Assembly (NCBI GenBank): GCA_913048175.1 | Contig: CAJWVX010000004.1 | Location: forward strand, 1-54,232 | Direction of reading: 5' to 3' | Length of the DNA: 54,232 nucleotides | Origin: an uncultured Flavobacteriales bacterium | GTDB taxonomy: Bacteria > Bacteroidota > Bacteroidia > Flavobacteriales_E > Vicingaceae | Shown here: positions 17,352-26,508 of the stretch, one piece after another | How the letters are laid out: each line of letters begins with the position of its first letter | How positions within the stretch are numbered: the stretch's first letter is position 1 | Notes under the pieces: generated by a model | What the model was told of the DNA's origin: nothing | Database searches by the model: none | What the model saw: only the letters and a program-made list of their open reading frames with translations | Position numbers and translations under genes: made by a program

Positions 17352-18563
17352 TTAATGATGTAAGTGTAAACTTTCATCATACATTGGGTGATTCTTAGTC
17401 TGTAATGGGGCTTTAGATAATGAGTTTAAAACAACATAAATAAATACACCTGAAAACATTAAGAACATTCCTATTTCAACTAAACCTAAAGTTCCTTCTT
17501 CAAATAATGTGCCCGGTAAAACCATAATCAATACATCTAACCAGTGTCCAACAAAAATTACTAAAGCTACAGGAATTAAGAATATTCCATTTCTTTTAGC
17601 ATCTCTAGACATCAATATAAAAAAGGGCATTAAGAAATTTATAAAGAAAGTTCCAAGGTATAAGCCTCTATAATCATTAAAACGCTGTACGTAATAAGTT
17701 ACCTCTTCAGGAATGTTAGAATACCATATTAACATAAACTGACAAAACCATAGATAAGACCACAAACAACTAATTGCAAAAGTCCATTTTCCAATATCAT
17801 GTACATGACTAGAATTTACTTCTTTTAAATATCCATTCTTTTTTAAATATTGAACAATTACAACAGCAACTACCATCATCGAAATCCACATTCCAGAGAA
17901 ACAATACCATCCAAACATAGTACTAAACCAGTGAACATCAATTGCCATTAACCAATCCCATGCAGAAGATGAAGATGTATATGCAAAGAAGGCAATAAAT
18001 AATACAGATTTAACAATCGCCTTTTTATAGATAGGAGATACTGATCCGTCTAAATTTAATTTATCTTCTTTAATTGAGTTTTTTCTAAACCAATTTGCAA
18101 AGTAAAACCATACAGCCATATAAACTAGAGTTCTACCCCAAAAAAATGTTTGATTTAGATAACCAGACTTACCAGCAATAATTTTATCATAATTTTCATG
18201 TCCTTCTTCCATAACCCCTTCAGCCATCCAGTGGTATAAATGGTTCCAATGCATTGAACTTGCAAAAAAGACAATCAAAAGCACTACAGCTCCTACAGGT
18301 AGGAAAGCCATAATTGCTTGAAATACTCTTTGAGTAGTTACTCCCCAAGCCATCTCTGCAACATATTGTAATGCTAAAAAGAAAATAGCAGCTATGGACA
18401 TACTAAAAAAGAAATAACCATCAGCTAACAGGTTCGCCCAAATTCTTCCAGATACACCATGATGACTATGATCTAAGGCTATACCTGCGAACAGAGACAA
18501 TAGACCTACAACGACTAGTGTTATCGCTGTTAATTTCGCTTGTTTTGATACTTTATATTCCAT
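17352..18563 (-). CDS. actF: Alternative complex III subunit ActF (membrane)
   Basis: A 403-residue integral membrane protein with about ten helices, related to NrfD/ActC. In alternative complex III, ActC and ActF form the membrane core that takes quinol and is thought to conduct protons. Typical stretches are GISFFSMSIAAIFF-like helix YFFFSMSIAAIFFLALQYVA, SSAWDWLMAIDVHWFSTMFGWYCFSG-type segment around residues 205-230, and the late FVGHWLDVLIMVLPG. The order in this operon is actA-B-C-D-E-F, then the oxidase genes, as in other Bacteroidota. Gene spacing is 29 nt from actE. The family is often annotated 'quinol:cytochrome c oxidoreductase'. Confidence 0.92.
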   Translation of the reverse strand: MEYKVSKQAKLTAITLVVVGLLSLFAGIALDHSHHGVSGRIWANLLADGYFFFSMSIAAIFFLALQYVAEMAWGVTTQRVFQAIMAFLPVGAVVLLIVFFASSMHWNHLYHWMAEGVMEEGHENYDKIIAGKSGYLNQTFFWGRTLVYMAVWFYFANWFRKNSIKEDKLNLDGSVSPIYKKAIVKSVLFIAFFAYTSSSSAWDWLMAIDVHWFSTMFGWYCFSGMWISMMVVAVVIVQYLKKNGYLKEVNSSHVHDIGKWTFAISCLWSYLWFCQFMLIWYSNIPEEVTYYVQRFNDYRGLYLGTFFINFLMPFFILMSRDAKRNGIFLIPVALVIFVGHWLDVLIMVLPGTLFEEGTLGLVEIGMFLMFSGVFIYVVLNSLSKAPLQTKNHPMYDESLHLHH

Positions 18564-18592
18564 TTTATAAGAATGTTTAATTTCCTTTAAAT

Positions 18593-19288
18593 TTAATGTC
18601 CGTTTGCTTCGGTTTGAATTACTTCTTCAACAGTCTCTACTGTTTCTACTATCGCTTCTTCAACAACTGCAACTTCAACAGAAGCAGTAATAGCAGGTAC
18701 TTTTTCCATGAATTTAGCTCGTATAAAATGAACTAGCTTCCATCTTTCTTCTTTGTTTAACTGTGGAGAATGTGACCCCATCAAACCTTTACCATAAGTA
18801 ATCGTATGAAACATCTTTCCTTCAGCTAAATCTAATGTTGGTAAAAATTTAACTGGTATTGGTGGAAACTTTCCTCTTTGAACAATAGTTCCATCACCTT
18901 GTCCTGTTTTACCGTGACAATGAACACAAAACATTCCATATAATTTTTTCCCATCGTCTAAAATATCATCAGAAAAAACAATAGGATTTTTCAAGTTTTC
19001 ACCTGCAGCGGCATAACCTTCAGGAGTGTTTTCATATCCGTATGGTAAAAACCCTCTATGAATTGTACCTTTTACAGGTTGGCGTGCAGACATCTTATTT
19101 GTATAGTTGGTATCACTATAATTCCCTCTTAATTCTCCATAATCAACATATGTTTCAATGGATGGAGAACGATACATATCTGGCATATATTCTGGTGCTA
19201 GTCCACCCTCTTCTTTACATGAAGTAAAGGAGAAAACAACAGCAACAATAGCCAGTTTCGATAATCTATTTAGATACTTTTTGCTCAT
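18593..19288 (-). CDS. actE: Alternative complex III subunit ActE, monoheme cytochrome c lipoprotein
   Basis: A 231-residue periplasmic lipoprotein. The ATG at 19288 (MSKKYLNRLSKLAIVAVV) leads to lipobox FTSC; a longer form from 19312 would overlap the end of actD. One heme site, CVHCHG, and a distal Met in GKGLMGSHSPQL mark a class I cytochrome c. In alternative complex III, ActE is a monoheme subunit that carries electrons from the ActB/ActA side towards the oxidase. The C-terminal about 35 residues are an acidic Val/Glu-rich tail, probably disordered. It starts 10 nt after the actD stop. Confidence 0.93.
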   Translation of the reverse strand: MSKKYLNRLSKLAIVAVVFSFTSCKEEGGLAPEYMPDMYRSPSIETYVDYGELRGNYSDTNYTNKMSARQPVKGTIHRGFLPYGYENTPEGYAAAGENLKNPIVFSDDILDDGKKLYGMFCVHCHGKTGQGDGTIVQRGKFPPIPVKFLPTLDLAEGKMFHTITYGKGLMGSHSPQLNKEERWKLVHFIRAKFMEKVPAITASVEVAVVEEAIVETVETVEEVIQTEANGH

Positions 19289-19298
19289 CTGTATTAAA

Positions 19299-19823
19299 TT
19301 ATTTTTCGTCAATTTCTAAAACGCAAGTTTCATCAATAAATGCTACTATTTCTTCGGCACTTAACTTAGAATCTTCAGCATGAATTTCCATTACAAACCT
19401 ATCGTCTGTAGTTCTTGGATAAGGATTTCTTCCTTTAAATCCTGGTAAAGTCCAATTCCTTAAAAAATAAGTAAGAGCCATACCGTGACCAGCACATAAA
19501 ACACCAAATTCAAAAGTTATAGGAACAAATGAAGGAATGTTATCAATCAATGAAAAGTTAGGCTTTCCACCAACATTTAAAGGCCAATCATAAATCATAA
19601 AATACCACATTCCTGTAAGTGCAATAGCAACACCACACATTCCGTAAATAAATGCAGTCATTGCAATTCTTGTTCTAGCTAATCCAATTACAGGGTCTAG
19701 TCCGTGTATTGGAAAAGGAGAGAATACGTCTCTAATATGAATCCCTTTCCCTACTAAATGCTTAGCACTTTCTAGAAGCACATAATCATCATCGTATATT
19801 GCGTATATCGTTTTATCTGACAT
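19299..19823 (-). CDS. actD: Alternative complex III subunit ActD (DUF3341)
   Basis: A 174-residue protein with two membrane helices (IAMTAFIYGMCGVAIALTGM and SFVPITFEFGVLCAGHGMAL) between a short N-terminal soluble part (KTIYAIYDDDYVLLESAKHL) and a C-terminal domain with NPYPRTTDDRFVMEI. This layout is the DUF3341 family, the ActD subunit that packs beside ActC. It has no cofactor site. It lies 19 nt after actC and 10 nt before actE. Confidence 0.93.
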   Translation of the reverse strand: MSDKTIYAIYDDDYVLLESAKHLVGKGIHIRDVFSPFPIHGLDPVIGLARTRIAMTAFIYGMCGVAIALTGMWYFMIYDWPLNVGGKPNFSLIDNIPSFVPITFEFGVLCAGHGMALTYFLRNWTLPGFKGRNPYPRTTDDRFVMEIHAEDSKLSAEEIVAFIDETCVLEIDEK

Positions 19824-19842
19824 AATTAGAATATATAAATTA

Positions 19843-21261
19843 TTATTTTATATCTTTTTTAAATACTGGATGAAGTGTTTTAAACTCCTCATCTGTCATG
19901 TTCTTATATTGTTCTCCTGAAGATTTTAAAATAGATTTAACTTCATTAAAAGCTAAAACAGGGAAATACTTTAGGAATAATAAATAGAAAACACTAAACA
20001 ACCCAATTGTCCCAACAAATACACCTATATCAACCCATGTTGGATAAAACATAGACCAACTTGATGGCAAGTAATCTCTATGAACTGAAGTTACAATAAT
20101 TACAAAACGTTCAAACCACATCCCTATGTTTACAATGATAGACATCACAAAAGTAAATGCTAAATTGGTTCTTAATTTGTTCGACCAAAATAGGTGTGGT
20201 GAAACAACATTACAAGTCATCATAGCCCAATAAGACCACCAGTACGGTCCGGATAATCGGTTAATAAATGCATATGATTCATACTCAACACCAGAATAAT
20301 AAGCAATGAATAATTCGGTTAAATAAGCAACACCAACAATAGAACCTGTAACGATAATTACAATATTCATATACTCAATGTGTTTGATCGTAACATAATG
20401 TTCCAACCTCATTGCTTTTCTTACAATTAACATTAAAGTTTGAACCATTGCAAATCCAGAGAATACTGCTCCTGCAACAAAATAGGGTGGAAAAATTGTT
20501 GTATGCCATCCAGGTATCACTGATGTAGCAAAATCCATAGATACAATCGAATGAACAGAAAACACTAATGGCGTAGCTAAACCGGCAAGTACTAAAGAAA
20601 CTTCTTCAAAACGTTGCCATGCTTTTGCATTACCTGTCCATCCAAAGCTTAATAAACCATACATTAACTTTTGAACTGGACGAGTAGCTCTATCTCTGAT
20701 AGTACCAAAATCAGGAATCAAACCTATATACCAGAAAACTAATGATACGGATAGATAGGTACTAATTGCAAATACATCCCATAATAATGGAGAATTAAAG
20801 TTTACCCATAAAGATCCAAATTGATTCGGTAATGGTAATACCCAGTAAGCCATCCATATTCTACCCATATGAATCAATGGAAATAATCCTGCCATAAAAA
20901 CAGCAAATATTGTCATAGCTTCTGCAGGTCTATTAATTGCCATCCTCCATTTTTGACGAAATAAAAGAAGTACCGCAGAAATTAAAGTTCCTGCATGGCC
21001 AATTCCTACCCACCAAACAAAGTTAGTAATATCCCAAGCCCATCCAACTGTATTGTTCAATCCCCAAGTTCCAATTCCAACTCCTAATAAGTAAGTGATA
21101 CAACCAATACCCCATAGGGCTGCGATTGAAGCAATGACCATAAGAACCTTCCACAACTTGGTAGGTTTATTTTCTATTGCGAATAGTACATCATTAGAAA
21201 TATCACTGTACGTAGGACTTCCTAAAATTAATGGTTCTCTTATTGCGGCTTCTTTATGCAT
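19843..21261 (-). CDS. actC: Alternative complex III subunit ActC (NrfD/PsrC family)
   Basis: A 472-residue polytopic membrane protein of the NrfD/PsrC type with about ten helices. In alternative complex III it forms the quinol-binding membrane subunit next to the iron-sulfur domain of ActB. Family stretches seen: GIGTWGLNNTVGWAWDITNFVWW, GIGHAGTLISAVLLLFRQKWR, FAGLFPLIHMGR-like AGLFPLIHMGRIWMAYW, and GMWFERFVIIVTSVHRDYLPSSW near residue 400. The His in GIGHAGT and Glu/Arg residues near the quinol site are present. It is the third gene of the operon, 25 nt after actB. Confidence 0.94.
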   Translation of the reverse strand: MHKEAAIREPLILGSPTYSDISNDVLFAIENKPTKLWKVLMVIASIAALWGIGCITYLLGVGIGTWGLNNTVGWAWDITNFVWWVGIGHAGTLISAVLLLFRQKWRMAINRPAEAMTIFAVFMAGLFPLIHMGRIWMAYWVLPLPNQFGSLWVNFNSPLLWDVFAISTYLSVSLVFWYIGLIPDFGTIRDRATRPVQKLMYGLLSFGWTGNAKAWQRFEEVSLVLAGLATPLVFSVHSIVSMDFATSVIPGWHTTIFPPYFVAGAVFSGFAMVQTLMLIVRKAMRLEHYVTIKHIEYMNIVIIVTGSIVGVAYLTELFIAYYSGVEYESYAFINRLSGPYWWSYWAMMTCNVVSPHLFWSNKLRTNLAFTFVMSIIVNIGMWFERFVIIVTSVHRDYLPSSWSMFYPTWVDIGVFVGTIGLFSVFYLLFLKYFPVLAFNEVKSILKSSGEQYKNMTDEEFKTLHPVFKKDIK

Positions 21262-21286
21262 TTTATAATTCTTTAATATAAAACTA

Positions 21287-24200
21287 TTAAGCTTTTAAAT
21301 TCCTAACTTTTGTTTGATAATATACATTGGCATCTTGACCAACTTCTTCTATCACTCTATATGCTCTATCTTTTTCCATTCCAGCTCTTACGTCACTTCC
21401 TTTATCATTTAAATCTCCAAAAATGATTGCTTCAGAACCGCAAGCAGTTGAACAAGCACAATCAACATCTCCATCTCTTACTGGTCGACCTTCATTTTTG
21501 GCTTCTAATTTAGCAGCTTGTATTCCCTGTATACAAAAACTACATTTTTCCATTACACCTCTTGATCTAACAACAACATCAGGATTTAATACCATTCTTC
21601 CTATATCGTCTTGAGATGGATTAATATCTTCAAATTTGCTATTAGCAATATAGTTGTACCAGTTAAATCTTCTTACTTTATAAGCACAATTATTAGCACA
21701 ATACCTTGTTCCAATACACCTGTTGTAAGTCATCATGTTTAACCCTTCATTACTATGTGTAGTTGCAGCTACTGGACAAACAGTTTCACATCCTGCATGA
21801 TTACAGTGTTGACACATCATAGGCTGATGAACAACACTTGGATTATCTGTATCTGCACTTTCCATTGCAGTATAAGCTGAAATGCCATTTACATCTAAAG
21901 CTTCTTTGGTTTTCTCATGAGTTGAACCAATATCACCTAATGGTTGATGCTCACTTGAATAATATCGATCTATTCTTAACCAATGCATTATTCGACCTCT
22001 TCTTACTTCATCTTTACCTATAACAGCAACATTATTTTCAATATTACAAGCAGTAACACATGCTCCACATCCAGTACAAAGGTTCATATCAATTGACATA
22101 CCCCATCTGTGACCTATATTTTTTACAGGTTGATCACCCCATAAATCAAATTCTGCTAATGGCTTTGGCTTTTGATGACCATGTTCGTCTGTTTCTGAAG
22201 AAAGCAAAGTCAAAACAGGGTTATAATCATCTCTATTTCCATTTTTGAAAACGTCAATAGTTGTTTCTTTAATAATAGAACCCCTCCCCATAACTGTTTG
22301 CTGAGTTTGGGCAGCAGCAATAGGATAAGAGCCTTCTAAATCAGTAATTGTTGCATTAGCTGTATATAAAGGGCTTCCATCTTTATCACGAACTACAAAA
22401 GGGTAAGCATTTTTACCAGTTAGTTCTTTCATTTTGCCAACTGCCTTTCCATAACCTAATGCTATACCTATGGTACCTTTGGCCTGACCTGGTTGAGCAA
22501 TCACAGGCAATTCGATTGTTTTATCTCCTACAGTAACCGCAATTAAATTTGCTGGACTTTCCTGTCCAAATATAGTGTTGTAATTTTTATCCTTCATTTC
22601 TGAAGGATTCATAGTTACATAATTATCCCAAGTAATTTTAGATACTGGATCAGGTAATTCTTGCAATACAGGATTATCAGCTCCAACTCCATGGCCTATA
22701 CCTTCTTTAATATATAAAGTTAGTTCATAAGCACTTGAGTCAACCTTAATATTAGCAACCTTTGTTGCAGCCTTACTAACATTTTCAGTTAGATTAATCG
22801 TGTTAAGAGCTTTTTTCTCAATTTTTGTTTCAACAACACCATCATGTATGGATAGATTCCAAAAATCAATAAACAATAGAGCCTCTGTTTTTGGGAATAC
22901 ATTTTCCTTCCAATAAGCTTTAATATAATCGTGATATGAACCTTCAGTTCCTGTCCATTTCATTAAACTCTCTTGAACCTGTCGTGTATCAAACAATGGA
23001 GATATAGTTGGTTGACCTAAAGAATAATGACCTAAAACGGGGTTAGCATCATTCCAAGATTCTAAAAAGTGACTATCTGGACAGACATAATTACATTCTG
23101 CAGCGGTCTCGTCCATTTTAGAAGCAAAGGAAACAGTTGTTTTAACTTTTGACAAAGCTTTCTTAAAACGATCTCCAAAAGAAAGTACAGGATCGATTCC
23201 ATAAATTAATAAAGCATCTACATTACCTGACTCCATTTCATTTACTAGTGACATCATCTCTTTATCATCACCTTGCTTAGTATTAGAAATTTTATCTAAG
23301 TCTATTGTAGAGTTATAATTCCCTAACATTTCATTCAAACCATTAACCATAGTTTGAATATCTTTATCGTTAGAACTACAAACAACAATCGACTCCTCTT
23401 TATTCTTTAATAAATGCTTAGCAACCTCTTCAACCCTTTTAATATAATTTTTATTTAAAATTGAAACTTTCACTTTATTTAAACCTAAATCAGTAGCTAC
23501 CAAATTATATAAGGAAGCTATGATTACTCCATAATCAGATGGCTTTACGGGAATCCTTACATCAGCATTGGTTCCAGTTAAAGACATATTTGCTTCAAAC
23601 TGAAAATGTTTAGACATCCATTCTTTCTCTGGACTTCTGGTTTCTGCATACCCAACATTATACTGAATTGAATCTAGCCATCCTGATAAGAAATCAGCAC
23701 CAATACTTACTATTACTTTTGCTTTTTGAAAATTATATGTAGGTATACTCCTTTTGTTAAAAGATTCTTTATTAGCATCTAAAATTCCAGAATATGAAAT
23801 CATATCATATTGTATGATATTGTTTTCATTAACATTTCCATCCTCATTAGGGGAAGTACTTGCTCCAATAAATGAGTTAATAATTGACTTTGTTGATGGA
23901 CTAATAACAGTTCCAGTCAATATTTTCAGATTCTTTGCTTCTTTTAATGCTTTTCCTAATCTATTATCAATAGCTGCCCAAGTTTTACTCTCTCCATTAA
24001 TCATTGGAGATTTCAACCTATTATTATCATATAAGGACATTACTGATGCATTTACTCTTGCACTAATCTCCCCTTTAGTTAAGGGTGACAATTTATTTCC
24101 TTTAATAAAAATTGGCCTACCTTCTCTTGTTTTAATTAAGACAGGACAGTAGTCATTTCCATCAAAATAAGTGGAAGCATAATGATTTGCAACACCAGGG

Positions 24201-24463
24201 GTAACTTCTTCAGGTTTGTTTATATATGGTATAGCTTTAGTAACAGGAGTTTCACAAGCAGCTAAAGATGCAGCAGCTACACCGAATCCTAAATACTTCA
24301 AGAAATCTCTTCTTGATGTTGATGAATCTTCTAATTTCTCTTTATCGCCTAAAAAATCAGCTATAGGCAATTGTTCTGCAAATTCATTTTTATTTGAATC
24401 TAAAAAACTAGATTCATCATCTAATTGTTCTATCCCTTTCCAATATTTTTTTGTATTAGCCAT
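21287..24463 (-). CDS. actB: Alternative complex III subunit ActB (molybdopterin oxidoreductase-like, iron-sulfur)
   Basis: A 1058-residue protein with a twin-arginine-like signal near residue 50 (SRRDFLKYLGFG ... LAAC), placed after a leading 45 residues, the 'Tat-variant' seen in this family. Residues about 60-760 resemble a molybdopterin oxidoreductase but in known complexes carry no Mo cofactor. The C-terminal part, about 790-1010, has four Fe-S cluster motifs: CTGCGACVTAC, CQHCNHAGCETVC, CIGTRYCANNC and CSFCIQG with CACSTAC. It passes electrons from quinol (ActC) to the hemes of ActA. It is 28 nt downstream of actA. Length and order are normal for Bacteroidota. Confidence 0.95.
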   Translation of the reverse strand: MANTKKYWKGIEQLDDESSFLDSNKNEFAEQLPIADFLGDKEKLEDSSTSRRDFLKYLGFGVAAASLAACETPVTKAIPYINKPEEVTPGVANHYASTYFDGNDYCPVLIKTREGRPIFIKGNKLSPLTKGEISARVNASVMSLYDNNRLKSPMINGESKTWAAIDNRLGKALKEAKNLKILTGTVISPSTKSIINSFIGASTSPNEDGNVNENNIIQYDMISYSGILDANKESFNKRSIPTYNFQKAKVIVSIGADFLSGWLDSIQYNVGYAETRSPEKEWMSKHFQFEANMSLTGTNADVRIPVKPSDYGVIIASLYNLVATDLGLNKVKVSILNKNYIKRVEEVAKHLLKNKEESIVVCSSNDKDIQTMVNGLNEMLGNYNSTIDLDKISNTKQGDDKEMMSLVNEMESGNVDALLIYGIDPVLSFGDRFKKALSKVKTTVSFASKMDETAAECNYVCPDSHFLESWNDANPVLGHYSLGQPTISPLFDTRQVQESLMKWTGTEGSYHDYIKAYWKENVFPKTEALLFIDFWNLSIHDGVVETKIEKKALNTINLTENVSKAATKVANIKVDSSAYELTLYIKEGIGHGVGADNPVLQELPDPVSKITWDNYVTMNPSEMKDKNYNTIFGQESPANLIAVTVGDKTIELPVIAQPGQAKGTIGIALGYGKAVGKMKELTGKNAYPFVVRDKDGSPLYTANATITDLEGSYPIAAAQTQQTVMGRGSIIKETTIDVFKNGNRDDYNPVLTLLSSETDEHGHQKPKPLAEFDLWGDQPVKNIGHRWGMSIDMNLCTGCGACVTACNIENNVAVIGKDEVRRGRIMHWLRIDRYYSSEHQPLGDIGSTHEKTKEALDVNGISAYTAMESADTDNPSVVHQPMMCQHCNHAGCETVCPVAATTHSNEGLNMMTYNRCIGTRYCANNCAYKVRRFNWYNYIANSKFEDINPSQDDIGRMVLNPDVVVRSRGVMEKCSFCIQGIQAAKLEAKNEGRPVRDGDVDCACSTACGSEAIIFGDLNDKGSDVRAGMEKDRAYRVIEEVGQDANVYYQTKVRNLKA

Positions 24464-24491
24464 ATTCTCTTAGAGCTTTATTTAAAATATA

Positions 24492-25793
24492 TTAATAATG
24501 ACATTTTGCACATTCCCAACCACCAATTTCTTGAACGGTTAAAATTCCATCATTTAAAACCTTCTCCTTAAACTCAGGAGTCATTCTATTGTGCATTTCA
24601 TCATAATAACCATTACCTTTTGTTGCAACGGCAGTTTCTTGATGACAATCAATACACCACTTCATTGTTAAAGGCGAGTGTTGTTCTAAAACATCCATCT
24701 CTTCAACCGGTCCGTGACATGTTTGACACTTTTGTTTACCTGCAACAACGTGTTGTTGATGGCTAAAATATACGTGATCTGGCAAATTGTGAACTTTAAT
24801 CCACTTAACAGGTGTTGGGTTGTCTCCATAAACCTGAGTTTCTGTATCGTAATCTAAATGGTCATAAATCTTCTGAATTTCTTCTACCATAGAATATTGC
24901 TCACCATTATACATGAATGTCTTACCATCAGATCCATCAATATAAGTATGACAATTCATACACAAATTTAAAGATGGTATTCCTGACGATTTACTGTGAC
25001 GTGCACCTGAATGACAATAATTACAGTCTATCTGATCTTCTCCTGCATGAATTTTATGAGAAAATTTAATTGGTTGCTCTGGCTTATATCCTTGATGAAC
25101 TCCTATTTGAAAAGCTCCATCAACTAAATTCAATAAACCTCCAAAGAAAAGTACAATTACAACTGCAGCAACAATCCCTTTATTGTCGGCCATCAACTTA
25201 CTTAAATTCTGACCTAATGTTCTTGGCCCCATATAAGTCTCTCCAGCATCCTTAGCAATAACTTCTTTTACGAAAACTCCAGTCTTATTTAGTGTAATAA
25301 TTAAAATTAACAATAAAATAATAACACCAAAAAACATGAACATCAGCATTGAATTATCTTCCTCAACAACCTCCACTGGAACACCCGATACAACTGCTGG
25401 TCCCTTAGCCTTTTCAGTTCCTGGGTTAGCAATATAAGCTAATATGTTATCAATCTCTTCATCATTAACTGCCTGAGGGGGCATAATAGATTTGTTGTAC
25501 TCATTATAAATTTCATTAGCAGCATCATCACCAGTTGCAATTAAAGCTTGAGAATTTTTAATCCATTTACCTAACCACTCTCTATCGTATTTCTCATTCA
25601 CACCCTGAAGTCCGGGACCAACAACTTTTTTAGCACCAACATTGTGACAAGCCGCACAATTTGCTTTAAATAATTTTTTTCCTTTTTCTGTATCCTGTGA
25701 AAATGAATCAACATGAAAAAACAGAAAAGAAAGACAAAATAAAGACACTCTAATTAGTGTATTTGCTTTTGTTAAATTGATTATCTTGTTCAT
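24492..25793 (-). CDS. actA: Alternative complex III subunit ActA, hexaheme cytochrome c
   Basis: A 433-residue protein, the first gene of the operon. After a signal/anchor (residues about 12-33) comes a class I cytochrome domain with CAACH (46-50) and a distal Met in SIMPP, then a membrane helix (MLMFMFFGVIILLLILIITL), a second helix (GIVAAVVIVLFFGGLLNLVD) and a pentaheme domain with CNYCH, CMNCH, CQTCH, CIDCH and CAKCH. ActA of the model organism has the pentaheme part; here a monoheme domain is fused in front, so six hemes in all, a form I recall from other Bacteroidota. The fused domain could deliver electrons to the CuA of subunit II, which lacks its own heme domain (inference). Confidence 0.94.
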   Translation of the reverse strand: MNKIINLTKANTLIRVSLFCLSFLFFHVDSFSQDTEKGKKLFKANCAACHNVGAKKVVGPGLQGVNEKYDREWLGKWIKNSQALIATGDDAANEIYNEYNKSIMPPQAVNDEEIDNILAYIANPGTEKAKGPAVVSGVPVEVVEEDNSMLMFMFFGVIILLLILIITLNKTGVFVKEVIAKDAGETYMGPRTLGQNLSKLMADNKGIVAAVVIVLFFGGLLNLVDGAFQIGVHQGYKPEQPIKFSHKIHAGEDQIDCNYCHSGARHSKSSGIPSLNLCMNCHTYIDGSDGKTFMYNGEQYSMVEEIQKIYDHLDYDTETQVYGDNPTPVKWIKVHNLPDHVYFSHQQHVVAGKQKCQTCHGPVEEMDVLEQHSPLTMKWCIDCHQETAVATKGNGYYDEMHNRMTPEFKEKVLNDGILTVQEIGGWECAKCHY

Positions 25794-25853
25794 ACTAAAT
25801 AAGTTAGAATTACTTTATGATTTTTTTGAAATATACCTTCGTATAACACTCTA

Positions 25854-25885
25854 CAAATGTATAAGAATCGTACGTTTTAACTAAA
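25854..25885 (-). promoter_or_regulatory. Promoter of the act-cox operon
   Basis: On the minus strand TACATTTG (25861-25854) matches the TAnnTTTG box exactly; TTTA at 25885-25882 is a weak -33 element at 20 nt. Transcription would start near 25847, with a leader of about 55 nt before actA. No other promoter of this quality was noticed inside the short gaps of the 13-kb operon. Confidence 0.5.
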
Positions 25886-25989
25886 TCTTTGGATAAAAAA
25901 AAATTGGAAATTATCTAATTTAGAATCATTCCAAATAAGACTATTTAAGAAAATGAATCTTTGGTTCACTTCTTGTTTTAAGATTTATG

Positions 25990-25997
25990 TACATTTG
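25990..25997 (+). promoter_or_regulatory. Candidate -7 box for the SPOR gene
   Basis: TACATTTG matches the box exactly and lies 25 nt before the ATG; a -33 element at the right distance was not found. It diverges from the act promoter. Confidence 0.4.
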
Positions 25998-26022
25998 AAA
26001 TCTAAATTGAATACAAACTATA

Positions 26023-26433
26023 ATGAAGACTCTTTTAACAATAAGTTTAATACTATTTTCTAGTAAAATTACTTTCTCACAAGACGTAATTGATACTAAC
26101 TCAATCAAACCAATTTCAACAATTAAGGTTATTGAAGATGACAGAATTGACAAGCTAAACAAAGTATATACCTCGACATACAAACTAGATGGATATAGAG
26201 TTCAAATTTATTCTGGAAATAAAAGACAACCAGCAAACCAAGCAAGATCTACCTTCTTAAGAGTTCACCCAAAAACAAAAGCACACTTAGATTATAAACA
26301 ACCTCATTACAGGGTAAGAGTTGGTGACTTTAGAACTAAGCTTGAGGCCTTGAAATACAAAAATGGGATAACCAATGAGTTTCCAAATTGCTTCATCGTT
26401 AAAGATCAAGTAGATATTAACGAGCTAGACTAA
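26023..26433 (+). CDS. SPOR domain-containing secreted protein
   Basis: A 136-residue protein with a signal peptide (MKTLLTISLILFSSKITFS) and a C-terminal SPOR domain, seen as GYRVQIYSGNKRQPANQA ... HYRVRVGDFRTKLEALKY. SPOR domains bind peptidoglycan stripped of stem peptides, at division sites. The short linker of about 45 residues has no other motif. It sits alone on the + strand between the divergent act operon and convergent infB; a bidirectional terminator separates it from infB. A gene of this type between infB and actA recurs in Bacteroidota as I recall, suggesting old synteny. Confidence 0.88.
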   Translation: MKTLLTISLILFSSKITFSQDVIDTNSIKPISTIKVIEDDRIDKLNKVYTSTYKLDGYRVQIYSGNKRQPANQARSTFLRVHPKTKAHLDYKQPHYRVRVGDFRTKLEALKYKNGITNEFPNCFIVKDQVDINELD

Positions 26434-26454
26434 CTGCCACCAAATTTGACTTAT

Positions 26455-26494
26455 AAAAAAAGTCCCGATCAAATATTTGATCGGGACTTTTTTT
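26455..26494. terminator. Bidirectional terminator between the SPOR gene and infB
   Basis: A near-perfect palindrome centred between 26474 and 26475 (AGTCCCGATCAAAT with its complement), flanked by A and T runs so that it ends transcription in both directions: SPOR gene from the left, rimP-nusA-infB from the right. Confidence 0.9.
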
Positions 26495-26508
26495 ATACTA
26501 ATGATTAC

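Noticed and set aside
23754-24152. 132-codon open frame opposite actB
   Set aside because: Antisense shadow of a well-conserved gene, no start signals or family pattern.
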